The translations under genes were made by a program, and so were the position numbers. The notes beneath the pieces are model-generated. The model worked only from the letters and a program-made list of their open reading frames with translations. It searched no databases and had not been told where the DNA came from. This document shows positions 12,255-23,849 of a DNA stretch of 64,000 nt, piece by piece. Numbering within the stretch: the stretch's first letter is position 1; every line of letters starts with the position of its first letter. The stretch spans positions 122,232,597 through 122,296,596 of the forward strand of contig CM061921.1 in the NCBI GenBank assembly GCA_031002005.1, read 5' to 3'. The DNA comes from Vandiemenella viatica. Lineage: Eukaryota > Arthropoda > Insecta > Orthoptera > Morabidae.

Positions 12255-12665
12255 TTGACCTACCAAAGCTGATGAATTTCATAAAACATCATCTTTCAAA
12301 ACAATTTATAACTATACATCCTTTGAAATTATTATCAAATATTTCATAATAGGGAAAAAAATTTACGACTTATACACTGCGTGGCGAGAATGTAAAAATA
12401 GTAATACTTTGTTGCTAGTTGAATAAGCAGAACATTGTTTGCACACTTATGAACTACTAAAGCTGATGTATTTCATATATCACCATCTTTCAAAACAATT
12501 TATAACTATACATCTAGAGATCACATTTAAACTACACATTGGATGTTATTATAAAATAGCATATTATGGACAGTAAAACTTACAACATACACATTGCATT
12601 GTAAACAGTTCAAAATAATAAAAACATTTTGCTGTTTGGATAAGCAGTACATTGTTTATCACACT
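12255..12665 (-). repeat. Two-unit tandem repeat in the LINE 3' UTR
   Basis: Two diverged units of about 200 bp lie in tandem. Both contain AAAGCTGATG, then CATCTTTCAAAACAATTTATAACTATACATC-like sequence, and later ATAAGCAG-ACATTG. The shared strings are offset by 194 bp at the start and about 217 bp at the end, so the units have gained or lost short pieces. The repeat sits between the ORF2 stop and the 3' tail. Confidence 0.8.
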
Positions 12666-12681
12666 TCAAACTCGCACTGGT

Positions 12682-15600
12682 TTATATTTTTATTTGGTTG
12701 CTTTGTATAAACGTTGCAATGGCCATGTATACTCTTTGGTCTTCCGTAGCTAAAAGGTTCAAGGTATTTGTTGGGAGTTTTATGCCTAGTTGTTGTAGGT
12801 ATTCCAGCAGCCTGGTGGACTGCTGCCAGTGTCTTTTACACGAGAATATCGCGTGGTTTACATCTCCCTTGCTTGTCTCGTCACAGCCGCACAGTGGAGA
12901 TGATATTAGATGTAATCTGTGCAAGTGTTTTAGGAAAACAGCCGTGATTGAATTTTATGCTAGCTATAATACTCATAGTTTTTCTTGTTATGTACGATCT
13001 TTGGTACCACTGTTTGATTGGTATCGTTGGGTGTAAATAGCCGTAGTGTTTGCCTCTATTTTCTATAGATTTCCTCCATATGTTGTTCCATTTATCTCTT
13101 ATGGTGGTCCTAATCGTAGATATTATGTCTGTCGCTGGGATTAGATGGTGGTGTATTCCTGATTTTGTTGCCGTTTTGGATGATGTATCTGCCAATTCAT
13201 TTCCTGTTATGCCTGTGTGTGCTTTGATCCATTTCAAATGTACCCGTTTTTGGGCTCTCTATAGGTGCTGTATCTGTTCCATAATTTTATACCCTAATAT
13301 ATTTCTCCAATTACCAGTATGTAGATTGTGGAGTGTTTCGATCGCGCTTCTTGAGTCTGACCAGATGATAATATCCTTTTGCGGTGTATCTTCCACGTAT
13401 TGTAATGCCTTTAGGAAAGCTGTCATTTCTGCGGAGTATACTGTTGCTTCTTTCAGGAGTTTATACATGCCAACGTTTGCAGTTTGTGTGTCTACATATG
13501 CACACCCTACGCGCTCTTAAGTCTTGGAGCCATCTGTGTATATGTGGCATGCATCATTTTCTACGTCAGTATGGTCGGCTAACAGAGCTCTATTTTGCAC
13601 CCAGTTTTACCTAAATGGTATATTCAGTACAGTTTTAGATTTCATGATTATTGTGAAATAGCTGGCTTCGAAGCATGGGAGTTTCGACAGAGTATGTATC
13701 ATGTTCTGATATCGCATTAATTCAGAGTATGCCGTAGCTAGGGGAGGTGTCCGTTTCCGTTTCCAAAAGTAAAGTGTTTGGCAGTTTCTTTCTAATGTTG
13801 CCTTCGTATTTCCAGTCGTGGTTCCAGTGCTTCTACTAAGAGGGCGTTTGTGGACGTCGAAGGCATCGCTCCAGTACACAGACGTTTCGCCTTAATCCAG
13901 TTGTGGGACCAAGCTGTCTGATGCACCTCCATAACATATGCATCCGTAATCGAAGTGTGGGCGAACTAGCGTTCGATGCAGTAGTATAATTGTTTGTGTG
14001 TCCGTTCCCCACCTGTAACCCAGCAGTAGCTCACATTAAATTTTATAAAGTGTGACCAGGTCAGTTTTTAGTCTACGATTAATCCTACGTATTTCACCCT
14101 CTTTTTGTATGGTATCCTGTAGGGGCCTATACCGACTGAAGTTATATTTTGTAGTCTGTGTCGCGTATATATACAATCTTTTGATTTTTCAGGCGCAATC
14201 GTCATTCCATTTTCCACTAACCATTTTTCAAGATTCGTCAGAGTGGTGGAGAAGGCTTCCTTGGCCTCAGGTATGGTGTAGCGAATCTCATATATGCATA
14301 GGTCATCAGCAATTTGTAGTATGTGTTCTCTGCTAATATCTGTGCTAAGTCTGATGTGTATATATTAAATAGTAGAGGAGATAGTGTGAAACCTTGCGGT
14401 AGCCCAGTACTAGTCTCTCTTCGATCAACCGTGCCTGTTTTACTATTGATGGTCAGAATTCTGTATTGGAGCAGTGCGCATAGGTTTTCTATGAACCTAT
14501 GAGGGATTCTCATGCGTTTTAGCTTATGTGCCAATACTGGTATGCTGACGTTATCGTACGCACTATAAAGATCAATATAAACGACGTACAAATATCCATT
14601 CCCACTCTGACAATTTTGAATGTCTGTTACAAGTTGCGCCAATAAATCATTGGTTCCTTTACCTTTTCGGAATCCCAACTCGTGTTCTGGTAACAAATTG
14701 TGGTTTTCGATGTACCACTCCTTACTGTGTTTGATCATTTTTTCTAGGACCTTAAGGGGGCACGGTAGGAGAGTTATTGGTCCATAGGAGGCTGCATCTT
14801 GGTGGTCCTTTCCTGGTTTTAGAAGGGGTACTATTCTGGCAGTTTTTAGTTGAGGTGTATACCTCCCTTCTTGCCATATGTTATTTAGCACACTTAGAAG
14901 AAAGGACTTTCCGGAGGTAGGTAGGTGTTTTAGCATTGAGTATGAGATATTATCAGGTCCGGCAGCTGTATTGCTGCATTTTTATAGCGTCCTTTCCAAC
15001 TCCGACATGTCGAATGGTTTGAGGAGAGAGTGCTACTGCTTCTTACTTAGTTCCAGCCATATGTACCTGTGTGGTGCATGGGGTGTATTTTTTCTGCAAT
15101 ATCTAACTTAATCTCTGGAGGACGTTGGTAGCTTTCGACAGCATGACGAAAGTTCTTCACACGTTTCCATATTTGTGTCAACGGTGTGTTTTTATTCAAA
15201 TATTCACAAAATTTTCTCCAACCTTGCCTCTTCTTCTCTTTAAGTATCTTCTTTGAACCTGCCTGCATTTTCTTAAATGCAGTATATTTGTCTTCTGCGC
15301 TACATCTTTTGTAGTATTTCAGAGCCTCTTTCCTTTTATGCACCAAGCGACTGGATTCATTGTCCCACCACGGGGGAGTTGTACGTGAGTATAGCTTCCT
15401 CGGTTTGTTTACTGGGATCGATTTTTTTGCGGCCCTCTCTATGGTTTTGTGGATAAAGTTATGACTCTTCCTTTAGTTGTCTGATATATTATCTTCTTCT
15501 ATATATGAATTTATTGTTTCATGATATTTTATCCAATCAGCCTTAGCCAAGTTCCATTTGTATATTGGAGAGGGTACTCTTCCTTTCGGTCTGTGGCATC

Positions 15601-16300
15601 TCGATCTAATCAAGATGGGGAGATGGTCCGATCCTAATGGTTCCTGGAGGACTTCCCATTTATAGAGATGTGCAAGAGAAGGTGAAGTAGACTGCGGACT
15701 TACTTTCTGATGGCTTAGTAATCCGGGTTTCTGAACATTCATTTAGGATTATCAAGTTTTCTTCTTCTATTGCCTCCATGAGAATTCGGCCCATTCGATC
15801 TGTGTTGCTACTTCCCCAAGCTGTATGGTGACCGTTAAAGTCACGCATGATAATAAATGGTTATGGAATTTGTCTTAAGAGCATTATCAGTTGTTGTTTA
15901 GAGATAGTTGTATTGGGTGCTCTATATACTGATGCTATTGATATCTGGGCGTGTAGCTACACAGGCCTCGAAGGCTGAATTTATGTCAGCTAGCTGTATA
16001 GTCCTATATTCTATGCCTTTTTTTTTTTTTTTAATGAGGAGCGCTTACAGCCCCCTCCCACCCCCATATCCATATACCCTGTCACATCTGACTATGTTGT
16101 ATCCTTTAAATGTTAGTTTTTCTTCTGGCCTTAGCCAGGTTTCTACTACCGTCCCAATAGATACGTCGTGTAGTTTTAGGACCTGCTTGAAACTTTTTTT
16201 GTTAGAGCGCAACGACCTTGCGGTCCAATATAACAAATTGTTGTCCATTGGTCGGAGATTTATGTTCCGATGTTTGTTAATAATTCTTGCAGCTGATTAC
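12682..16300 (-). pseudogene. I-clade LINE ORF2: endonuclease, RT and RNase H
   Basis: Degenerate polyprotein read from right to left. Endonuclease: LYWTARSLRSNKKSF (about 16,230), then an ETWL box, MRDFNGHHTAWGSS (about 15,845) and GSDHLPI (about 15,635). Linker: 15,047-15,346. RT: 14,238-14,936 includes PLLKPGKDH, an ELGFRKGKGTNDL box, YIDLYSAYDNVS and GLPQGFTLSPLLFNIY; the catalytic ADD box follows after a frameshift near 14,310. RNase H: ATVYSAEMTAFLKAL, WSDSRSAIETL (13,259-13,468) and WIKAHTGITGNELADTSS (about 13,235). The tail with a Cys/His-rich motif (LCGCDE, about 12,890) ends near 12,682. Together the domains copy the element's RNA into the genome. Many stops and frameshifts are present. 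Confidence 0.85.
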
Positions 16301-16534
16301 TGATGATGGACGGATCAATCGAACTCCCGTATTTGACCACTTCAAGTATGGCAGTAATGAAAGTCACGAGGTATTCAAGTAGAGGGGAAGATTTTCTGGC
16401 TGCTGTAGAAATTTCTGAGTGCTCTACGGTATGGGTTGGTTCTGATGGAGGTGGGATATTTGTTATCTCCCGATGGTTGTTGAATATTGGGCTAGCAGGG
16501 CCATTGCTTCTCCAGTACAGATAGCTGGGAATTA

Positions 16535-17972
16535 TTATTCTATTTGCCGCTGCTCTACGTGGGCCGACTTTGTATTTGGTCTGCTGGTCAAAGTTGTTTT
16601 GCGGGCGTCGTAGTGTCTTCTGGTTTGGTATGCGTGGCCTCTGCTACTCTCGTAGACTGCAGTTGGGGTAGGAGGAAGAGTTGGCGGGATTCCTTGTTTG
16701 TACACTGTTGGAGTAGGGACTTCCTCTAATAGTTGTTTGTTCGCTTCATCCGGAATTAAGCTACATGCTACTACGTTTTGAGGTTTTGCTTTCTTTCCTT
16801 TCATTGTATGTATACTGGGCATACCCGGTCCTTGGGTAGATGGTTGTTTTGGCAATGGATACATTGCGGTTGCACTTCTATCGTACAATCTTTGAGGTGG
16901 TGGGATCCTGTACATCTACTTCATTGGGGTTGGCTTTTACACTGTGCTTCTGTATGATTATGTCTGAGACTTTGAAAGCACTGAATGATGGGTGGCACAT
17001 ATGGTTGGACTGTGCATCTCATGCCGTACAGGTAAACAAATTGAGGCAACGTTTGAGACTGAAACGGAAGGACAGAAACTGGTAGAGTGCGACTCTGACA
17101 ACCACTTTCCGTTGGGAAATTTTTTTGGAATCTTCTTACCTTCAGTATCGGGAAAGGTGATACAATTTCTCTTAGAATTTCGTCTGGTGATAGCGCAGAG
17201 TCTATGCTGGCCATGTAATAAGGAATGTATGTCTCTAGGTGGTTTTCCTTGAATGTTCTTAATTCGACTAATGAGTTTGTGGATGCACTGGAGTTCGTCT
17301 CAATCCTGATTCTGTTACGTCCCGTAGACGTTATGTTAATAATTTCTGACCTGAAAGAGAAATTTACCGACTGACATGGGGTGAAGTCTGCCTATATTAT
17401 TGTTCATACTTTCAACTATCACGTAGTATGGACCGTGGTCTGTAGGTTCATACTTGTTGACTTGTTTTATTTAGAGGGTTATTAGATTTATCATGGTTGC
17501 TAGTTAAATCCGGTTGTAGTTGAGGCATTGACTCTGGGACAAGATTTGTAATATTAGTGTGTATACTTTCTTTAACTAATGGGGCCTTTAAGTTGCTATG
17601 TAACAATGTTACTGCTGAACTTTCCACTGGTTGCGGAACTACGTCTAATTGCTTCCCACGTTTACTTACCGTTGTAGTCTGGTTGATAGCCTTAGGCGAA
17701 CGTGATCGGGATCGTAGGTGAAGTCGCACTTTTTGATTCTGCCGAGGTTGTTGATGGTCTGTGGTAGCTTCTGGGCAGTCGTGTTGCCTCTCTTCGATAT
17801 CCATCTGGGGTTGAAGATTGAGGAAAGCTGCTTCTCGTCCATGCTGTGGCTGGTTGAGATCTGGGCGATGGCCGATGTTTTGTGGAGTTGTGGAAGTCTG
17901 AAGTTCTTCGTTGCCCCAGACGGCATCTTCCTCTGCGTTCTCCATTCTGTAGAATGTGCGTGATGAAGCCAC
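16535..17972 (-). pseudogene. I-clade LINE ORF1 (Gag-like, zinc knuckles)
   Basis: The first ORF of the LINE, which in this group makes an RNA-binding Gag-like protein. From 17,972 (start MASSRTFYR) to 17,448 lies a Gln/Ser-rich, Arg-Ser-containing N-terminal region (RSRSRSPKA). A frameshift is followed by a conserved core (DHGPYYVIVES, then GRLHPMSVGKFLF, about 17,440-17,340), a segment beginning MASIDSALSPDE (17,214) and VQPYVPPIIQCF. Zinc knuckles follow: CF..LRHNHTEAQC near 16,950, with the second Cys replaced by Ser, and C-IHC-QNNH-type Cys/His spacing near 16,850. The C-terminal segment runs to about 16,535. Broken in at least two places. Confidence 0.75.
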
Positions 17973-18000
17973 TCGGCTTCTTAAGCTACTGGTCGTGTTT

Positions 18001-18324
18001 GTCGGTTACTGATGTGTCATTGTTCAGCTGAAATTGGCCAAGAAATGGTGTGTAGTATTCAATCTTGGCGTATACAAAATGAGACTGCAGTTTGTAACGT
18101 GTGCAGACTCGATCTATATAATATCGCGATAAAGTTAGTTTGTTTCTTTCTTAGTTCTTTGGAATTCCTCTGCAGTGGAGCCTAAAATAAAGACTACAGA
18201 ACTGTCTTTGTTGTAAGTTTTTCTTACGCAGCTATAGACTGGAAGATCCGAAAGTATGACGGCACTACTTCGACACAGTTATATCACGGTCGCCCTTTTT
18301 TCCTTATCGGTTTACGCCATTAAC
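18001..18324. other. Possible LINE 5' UTR; otherwise nothing recognised
   Basis: Sequence between the ORF1 start of the I-clade LINE and a SINE. It may contain the LINE 5' UTR, whose limit I cannot see. Confidence 0.35.
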
Positions 18325-18535
18325 ATTATTACGACATTATTTGATGGGGAAAAGAAGAGGGGACAAGGAACGGGAATTGAAGGGAAGGGATATGGCCATG
18401 GCCTTTCTGACGTAACCATCCCGGCATCCGCCTGGAGTGATTCCGGGAAATCTGGTTTACTGGACGGGGATTCGAACCTGCGCGTTGCGGAATGCGAAGC
18501 CAGAGGTGACCCGTGTTCCAGGAGGCGTTGTGAAC
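18325..18535 (-). mobile_element. tRNA-derived SINE (family A)
   Basis: Reverse-oriented copy. The B-box complement GGATTCGAACC is at about 18,470. The body reads GGAACGGGAATTGAAGG, then CATCCCGGCATCCGCCTGGAGTGATT, matching the other copies in the window. The family head is tRNA-like and the central body is shared by all copies. The 3' tail portion here is diverged. Confidence 0.75.
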
Positions 18536-18539
18536 TACT

Positions 18540-20067
18540 GAAATAGTTTCAGTTACAGAGAAATATTATAACGTTTCCGATATTAATCATTTAAATTACT
18601 GTTAATATTAGCAACTGAAAGGTCACTTCTTTTCCGCAATGAACAGCTAAGTTGCTAAGTTGCTAAGTTGCTAAGTTAGCTATTCTGCATTTATCCGCTC
18701 GGTTTTTCTCTGCAGACTATAGCAAAAATTGGTATGGCAACCATTTTGTTTTATCTTCCGTTACATCAACCTTCCATTGTCAGCTGCTATTAATGTTTCT
18801 GACTTATCTTTCATCCAGGAGGTCGTGGCGAAACCCTTTAGCTGACTTACGAAAATTATGTAAATTTATGTATAAACGCTACGAATTCTTCTTCGATTTT
18901 CTTATAAAGTGCCATACAGCAATTTCACTTATTTTTTTATTATTTTAATTTCATTTAAATTCTGTTCTTATTTTGGGTCGTTTGGAACTATACAGTTTGA
19001 GCGGGAATTCTTAGTCCTCGGGGGACAGAATGGCATTATGAACTGCCAGGGCGGAACCAGTCCAGTGTGAAATAAATATAGAGGGAGTGCGCCATAGTTG
19101 CACCGGCAACAGTAGTTGCTATTTATATCGAGTTATCACTGGAAACTCAGTTACCAATTGAACTGGAAAATTAAAACGTGAAATACTAAATCGACTCAAA
19201 TAATTATTCAGGATGCTATGTTAGCTCTCAATATGTCACTACTTAACTGTTTGCACCGCTAATGTTTGCTTAAGAAATCCCAATTTTCAATTACTACCAT
19301 TACTCTCTTTACTTACAAAAAACTACTTCTTTCATTGTTAAATCTAATTAAGAGACAAATATGAACCTATGAAAACCTACCAATGTATCTGTTGTTGAAA
19401 GTGTTAAATGAGCAACTAACAGATAAAATATTAATAAATAAGATAACTCTTAAATACGTGTATTACGATTTGTGCTGGAGTTAATTAATCTATTAAAACC
19501 GTAAAGATTCGAAATTATAACTTACAGTTTCCTTGTTGCACAAGACAAATAATATCAATCAGTACACCAGACTTGTCTGCCAACTACTTTGTTCATCCCT
19601 CATCCTCTATTGCAAACATATAACTTTTTTTTTTTAGTTTAGTTATATGCGAGATTGGTGAAAATCTTTCTCAACTTCCGCCATTTGGCGTTGTATTAAG
19701 TAAACTATGAAATAAAAAAATTCCGGTGATTATCGACCTTTTCAAAGGAATATAAGTTTTCTGAGAAAATCTTGAAATTTATTTTTGATTTTGAAACAGA
19801 ATACGTATAGTCTATGTATAGAGGAGGAAAGACTTCAAGGAAGTAGTTAATTGTTTGGCACTCTAATGAGAACAATGCTGACATCTGTAGGATATAATTA
19901 CTTGGCACCAGAAAACTGTTATCAATCAGATAACAAGTAGATTCACTTAATAAACGCCCAAAAAGTTAAATTGCAAAATGTCATTTGTTTTTCTGCAAGT
20001 ATTATGGAATTTTGTAAAGCTTAGTGATATTTATACAAACACATCAATAATGTTTCTTGATTTTGTA
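18540..20067. other. No recognised gene; short tandem repeat
   Basis: AT-rich DNA. A short array of GCTAAGTT, four copies, occupies 18,646-18,678. A less AT-rich patch at 19,000-19,150 is unassigned. The ORF at 19,705-19,908 (-) has no motif. Confidence 0.45.
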
Positions 20068-20165
20068 TGTTACTTTTTTTTTTAATCGTATTACGCCACA
20101 TCGACGTAGGTGTCATTAGAGGTAGGATAGGGAGCAATGAAATGGAAGGAATGTCCTTTAGAACC
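20068..20165 (-). mobile_element. SINE family A, 3' body fragment
   Basis: The string TTACGCCACATCGACGTAGGTGTCATTAGAGG is a diverged copy of the conserved 3' body (GGCTTTACGCCTCGTCGACGTCGAGGTCATTAGAGGCGGG) seen in better copies, followed by GGAAGGAATG and CATCCCG. The tRNA-like head is missing. Confidence 0.6.
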
Positions 20166-21005
20166 ATCCCGATTTGTATGATGAGATTAAAGGTCGTCTG
20201 ATATTGATAATCAGTTCTCTTTACAAGTAATGGTTTCACAGACATGCCGCGGATAATAGTTGCAATTACTACATTTGGAGAACTAATTGCACCCAGAAGT
20301 TCTTTCCTTAGCCCATGCATAGACAGTCATTTCCGTTTCTGATGGTAAACTTTTTTAATTTCTGTAAGATATTTTAACTCTGAACGAGGTTAAAAACGAT
20401 AACGAAACTATAGCGGTTAGTAGATTTCAGTGAGAGACGGCATTCGAATACTTCGCATATAAACATATGTGTGGTAGTTTAAATGTTTTATATTTTCTGA
20501 AAGGTATAGTGAGATAAAGGAAAGCCTTGCGTTTGTTTTGGATTCTCTACCAGACCGATTTTATTGTTACGAGAGTTAAAATTTGCTTGGTCACGTGTGG
20601 CCCCGGAACTGTGGGGAAATTACATTGGAATTGTGGGCAGGATTGCCCCACATACAAATGTTACTGACACAGGAAACTGATTACAATCAAGCACGACAAC
20701 TCGACGTGTTCTGAAGATATATTGTAAGGCACGAGTAACACAATATATGCACGTTACATTAAATACTGGAAAGCTGTATCAGACTTATTGTCCACTAGCG
20801 TAGTCAGTTTGGTACACGGCCGGTCCGCGTGCTGTTCCGGGAGAGCACTTCCGCAACACAACTGCGAGCGCGACGACTGACCGATGGCTGGCGAGCAACT
20901 CGGCCTCTTCCTGCTGGACGGCGTGCGCTGTCGGATGAACACTCGCGGTGCCCTCTAGCGGCCGCTGCAAGTGTGTGCGAGATATCGCCACAGAATCATA
21001 TGTAA
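20166..21005. other. Unassigned DNA with a GC-rich, CpG-containing patch
   Basis: The patch at about 20,790-20,965 is markedly GC-rich with many CpGs and is open in two minus-strand frames (20,754-20,942 and 20,785-21,018). On the minus strand it leads into TA-rich DNA and an AACAATAAAA string near 20,565, an arrangement that could be LTR U5/R or a 5' UTR/promoter, but I found no partner repeat. Left unassigned. Confidence 0.35.
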
Positions 21006-21401
21006 AGGGAGGGTGCATAAACCACGTAGCTCCATTTTGGCCTCCTGTGGACCCCCCCCCCCCCCCCCCCCACGTAGCACGTGGCTTTTGCCTCTAGCCC
21101 CCCCCCCCCACGTAGCACGTAGCTTTTTTCCATTTTGATTCCAGAAGACATTTTGTATTATTTTCTCTCGTCAGACTATCATAAATTACATACGGATATA
21201 ATTAACTGAGGGAAATAATTATTCACATGCTGTTGTGTCTTCTGTTCCTGATTTTAACTGTGAAAAATGTTATGAAAGGAAAGCTACGTGGCCTGGCTCG
21301 GAACCCCCCTCCCTCCCCCCACGTAGCCCAGCGTAGCCTTCCAGCCAACCCCTCCCCCAACCCCCCCCTGGACCAAGCCACGTAGTTTGTGCACAATCCC
21401 T
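21006..21401. mobile_element. C-rich non-autonomous element with imperfect TIRs
   Basis: The two ends form a 24-bp imperfect terminal inverted repeat (19 of 24 match): left GGGAGGGTGCATAAACCACG..., right reverse complement GGGATTGTGCACAAACTACG... Inside are a run of 20 C (21,052-21,071), a run of about 12 C (21,098-21,109), further C runs at 21,304-21,368, and repeated CCACGTAGC/GCTACGTGG boxes (about 21,022, 21,071, 21,110, 21,283, 21,320, 21,378). No coding frame is credible. No clear target duplication was found, so the superfamily is open. Confidence 0.6.
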
Positions 21402-21404
21402 AAG

Positions 21405-21937
21405 GTAAAACTCAAACTTTGGGTTTGTATAGGATATGTTGGAGTGTGGAGCAACACCAAGAATCTCACTTAATGCAAGTCTGATACACAATCTTAAATC
21501 ACCAGCAACCTGGAAAAATAACTGAAACTCTAATTATAAAACAGTCAGCATACAGCTCAAAATAACATCAGAAGCCTTTTCTGTAACTACAGTCGAAGTG
21601 ATATTCCTCATTAATCCTTACAGATAATAAGATGGGGAAAGGAAATTGAAGTTACAACAAAATAAATTCTACGTGATATTTAGGGAATAAAAAATTCAAA
21701 ACTATAATTTTATTAAAATAAATCTTGAAATCTTGTAAAACAAATTTATTTTTCACCGCGATGAAGTGATTTCTTATAGCAATGCATGAAATAACTATGA
21801 AACTATTTCTTTCGCCTGTGAAATCAGATTTGTCTCGTTTGTCTTTCCTAATTTGACACATGTGTCCAACGCAGGCGGAACATCTTTCTCGAATCCCAAA
21901 ACATCAATATAATCACACATGTTGTCTGATAACTTTA
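21405..21937. other. No recognised feature
   Basis: AT-rich spacer between the C-rich element and the mariner. Confidence 0.5.
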
Positions 21938-23265
21938 CCAGTGTGTTGTGCGGCAGAAATAACTCCCGAATTTAAAATGTGAATAACACAGCACTGATAG
22001 AAGCTACTGAGATATTTATTTCACACTTTCAAAGAATGATGTTTACCATTATGTTTGTCCACTACATCACTGAGTTTTGAAAATCACATCGTCCAAATGC
22101 CGACCTTCACATCTTATGCACTTCTGAAGTCTCTCCCTGAAATTCCGCATCACTTTCCTAGTCAGTTCGGGTGGTATTGCCGCGATTTCTTGACGGATGG
22201 CAGCTTTCAGTTCTTCTGTTGTTCTCGGCTTACGTTTGTAGACTTCAGCTTTCAAATATCCCCAGAGAAAGAAATCGCAGGGTGCAAGATCGGGTGAACG
22301 TGCTGGCCATGGAATGTCACCTCGTAAGGAGAGCAGGCGCCCAGGAAACATTTCTCGTAGGACGTTCATCGATGCCCTTGCTGTGTGTGCAGTGGCACCA
22401 TCCTGTTGGAACCACAAATCACGACCCCTTAGTTCGTTGAGTTTTGGCCGCAGGAGGTTGTTTATCATATCGATGTAACGAACAGAAGTTACTGTTACTG
22501 CTCTGCCCTCCTCTTCAAAAAAGTATGGGCCTATAATCCCGAAATCAGAAATAGCGCACCAGACAGTGACACGTTGGCTGTGCAGAGGTCGCTCATGGAC
22601 CTGTTGGGGATTGTTTTCGGCCCAGTACCAAAAATTTTGTTTATTCACGTAGCCTGACAAATGAAAGTGAGCTTCGTCACTCGAAAGCAAACTGGCGTTA
22701 CCTGGAATACGTTGCAGGATGGCCTCACAAGATGCTATGCGGTTGACCCAATCACGTTCATTGAGCTCCTGCACAACCATAATTTTGTAGGGATGGAATT
22801 TTAGGTCCATGTGCAAAATTCGTCTTATGCTGCGTTCAGATATTCCCATAGCAACAGCATGCCTACGGGCTGAACGTTGTGGGGAGGTCGTAATGGCGTG
22901 TCTCACTGCTTCAATGTTCTGCGGTGTTCGAACGGTGCGAGGTCTACCAGGAGGCTTCGTTTTTAAAGTCGAACCCGTTCTTCTCAAATTGTTGACCCAT
23001 GACAAAATGGTTTTCCTGTCAGGAACAACAGCATTTCGACGTAATCGAAAATGTGTACGGAATAATCGCTGCGTTATGGTAACAGAGTCCCCATTTTTGA
23101 AATAAGTCTCAATCACGAAACCACGATGTTCTCCGCTCCACGCCATGGTACGTACTGAAATTGCAAGGCACACACAACCAAACGCCACAACCGTGACTCA
23201 CGCCGCACCACTAGCGCCAGAGAAACAGCGGTGACAAATTCGGGAGTTATTTCTGCCGCACCCTG
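21938..23265 (-). mobile_element. Mariner element (DD41D, rosa-like), intact ORF
   Basis: A roughly 1.33-kb element. A perfect inverted repeat TGCGGCAGAAATAACTCCCG (+ AATTT) occurs at 21,949-21,973 and 23,236-23,260. The right end continues outward as CAGGG to a TA at 23,266-23,267. The left end is slightly altered, with CCAGTGTGTTG before the repeat, next to a TA at 21,936-21,937. TA flanks and a single transposase gene fit the Tc1/mariner superfamily. The intact reading frame makes this one of the youngest elements in the window. Confidence 0.9.
22067..23146 (-). CDS. Mariner transposase, DD41D type
   Basis: Cut-and-paste transposase, acting in the nucleus on the element's own inverted repeats. 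I chose the Met of MAWSGEHRGFVIETYF (359 aa); the frame is open 14 codons further upstream, but that extension runs toward the inverted repeat and has no family character. Residues 1-110 hold two helix-turn-helix regions around a GRPRTVRT linker. The catalytic domain has the first Asp in LLSSDEAHFHLSG, the second in WFQQDGATAHTA, and the third in SPDLAPCDFFLWGYLK. I count 41 residues between second and third Asp, which defines the DD41D (rosa) group rather than classical DD34D mariner. No stop or frameshift is seen, and no key residue is missing, so it could be functional. Confidence 0.93.
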   Translation of the reverse strand: MAWSGEHRGFVIETYFKNGDSVTITQRLFRTHFRLRRNAVVPDRKTILSWVNNLRRTGSTLKTKPPGRPRTVRTPQNIEAVRHAITTSPQRSARRHAVAMGISERSIRRILHMDLKFHPYKIMVVQELNERDWVNRIASCEAILQRIPGNASLLSSDEAHFHLSGYVNKQNFWYWAENNPQQVHERPLHSQRVTVWCAISDFGIIGPYFFEEEGRAVTVTSVRYIDMINNLLRPKLNELRGRDLWFQQDGATAHTARASMNVLREMFPGRLLSLRGDIPWPARSPDLAPCDFFLWGYLKAEVYKRKPRTTEELKAAIRQEIAAIPPELTRKVMRNFRERLQKCIRCEGRHLDDVIFKTQ

Positions 23266-23267
23266 TA

Positions 23268-23849
23268 TATAATGTTGCTAGTATTACTATAATACGTCCG
23301 TACGTTCTATGCAATTTTCTGGTAACAACTGAAAGTCTCAATGTGATAGGCAGAAGGCCTTGAAATGGTTTTACGTTGTAATTATTTTGCAGGCATAGTG
23401 GAATGATTTATAGAATCAACTTTGAGTCGTAAACAGTGGTTGCTTATGTATTTAATCAAATTATCACACAACTATTGTTTAAGCATAGCAGAATTCCGGA
23501 ATAATGGTAATCTTTGTGAGCAGACAATTTTACTAGCGAATTCCCCTTTTTACGCTATCTTGAGCTGTAATTACTCAACGATACATTCAGCTAGAGAATC
23601 TGTGAGCAACGTGAGTTTAGTGGAAGACTCTGGGTATTATATTCTTCGAAGGGTGGAGTTGAAATAATTCACATCTTCCATAAATGACGTACATTTTATT
23701 GTGCCGTTGAACTGTATAAACCGAGGCTAGGTAGCCAAGTTTTATGAGAAAATATTAATTCAGATATCTTTTAAAAATACAGAAATATGAATGACAATTG
23801 ATTGTAAGTTATAACCTATGCATCTCAACCATGATTTCAGCCTTTGCCT
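23268..23849. other. No recognised feature
   Basis: AT-rich spacer; the ORF at 23,422-23,667 (+) has no motif. Confidence 0.5.

Larger units (their letters stand above)
12171..18000 (-). mobile_element. Near full-length, decayed I-clade LINE
   Basis: A non-LTR retrotransposon of about 5.8 kb on the minus strand. Its order is ORF1 (Gag with zinc knuckles), then ORF2 with APE endonuclease, RT and RNase H, then a 3' UTR with a tandem duplication and an AT-rich tail near 12,175. An RNase H domain after the RT marks the I group rather than Jockey proper. Stops and frameshifts are scattered through both ORFs, so the copy is dead, but all domains remain in order with no large deletion visible. The 5' end lies upstream of the ORF1 start at about 17,972 and is not precisely defined. 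Confidence 0.85.

Noticed and set aside
20754..21018. GC-rich overlapping minus ORFs as a host exon or CpG-island promoter
   Set aside because: Two frames are equally open, no splice sites or motif support either, and LTR or MITE origin is at least as likely.
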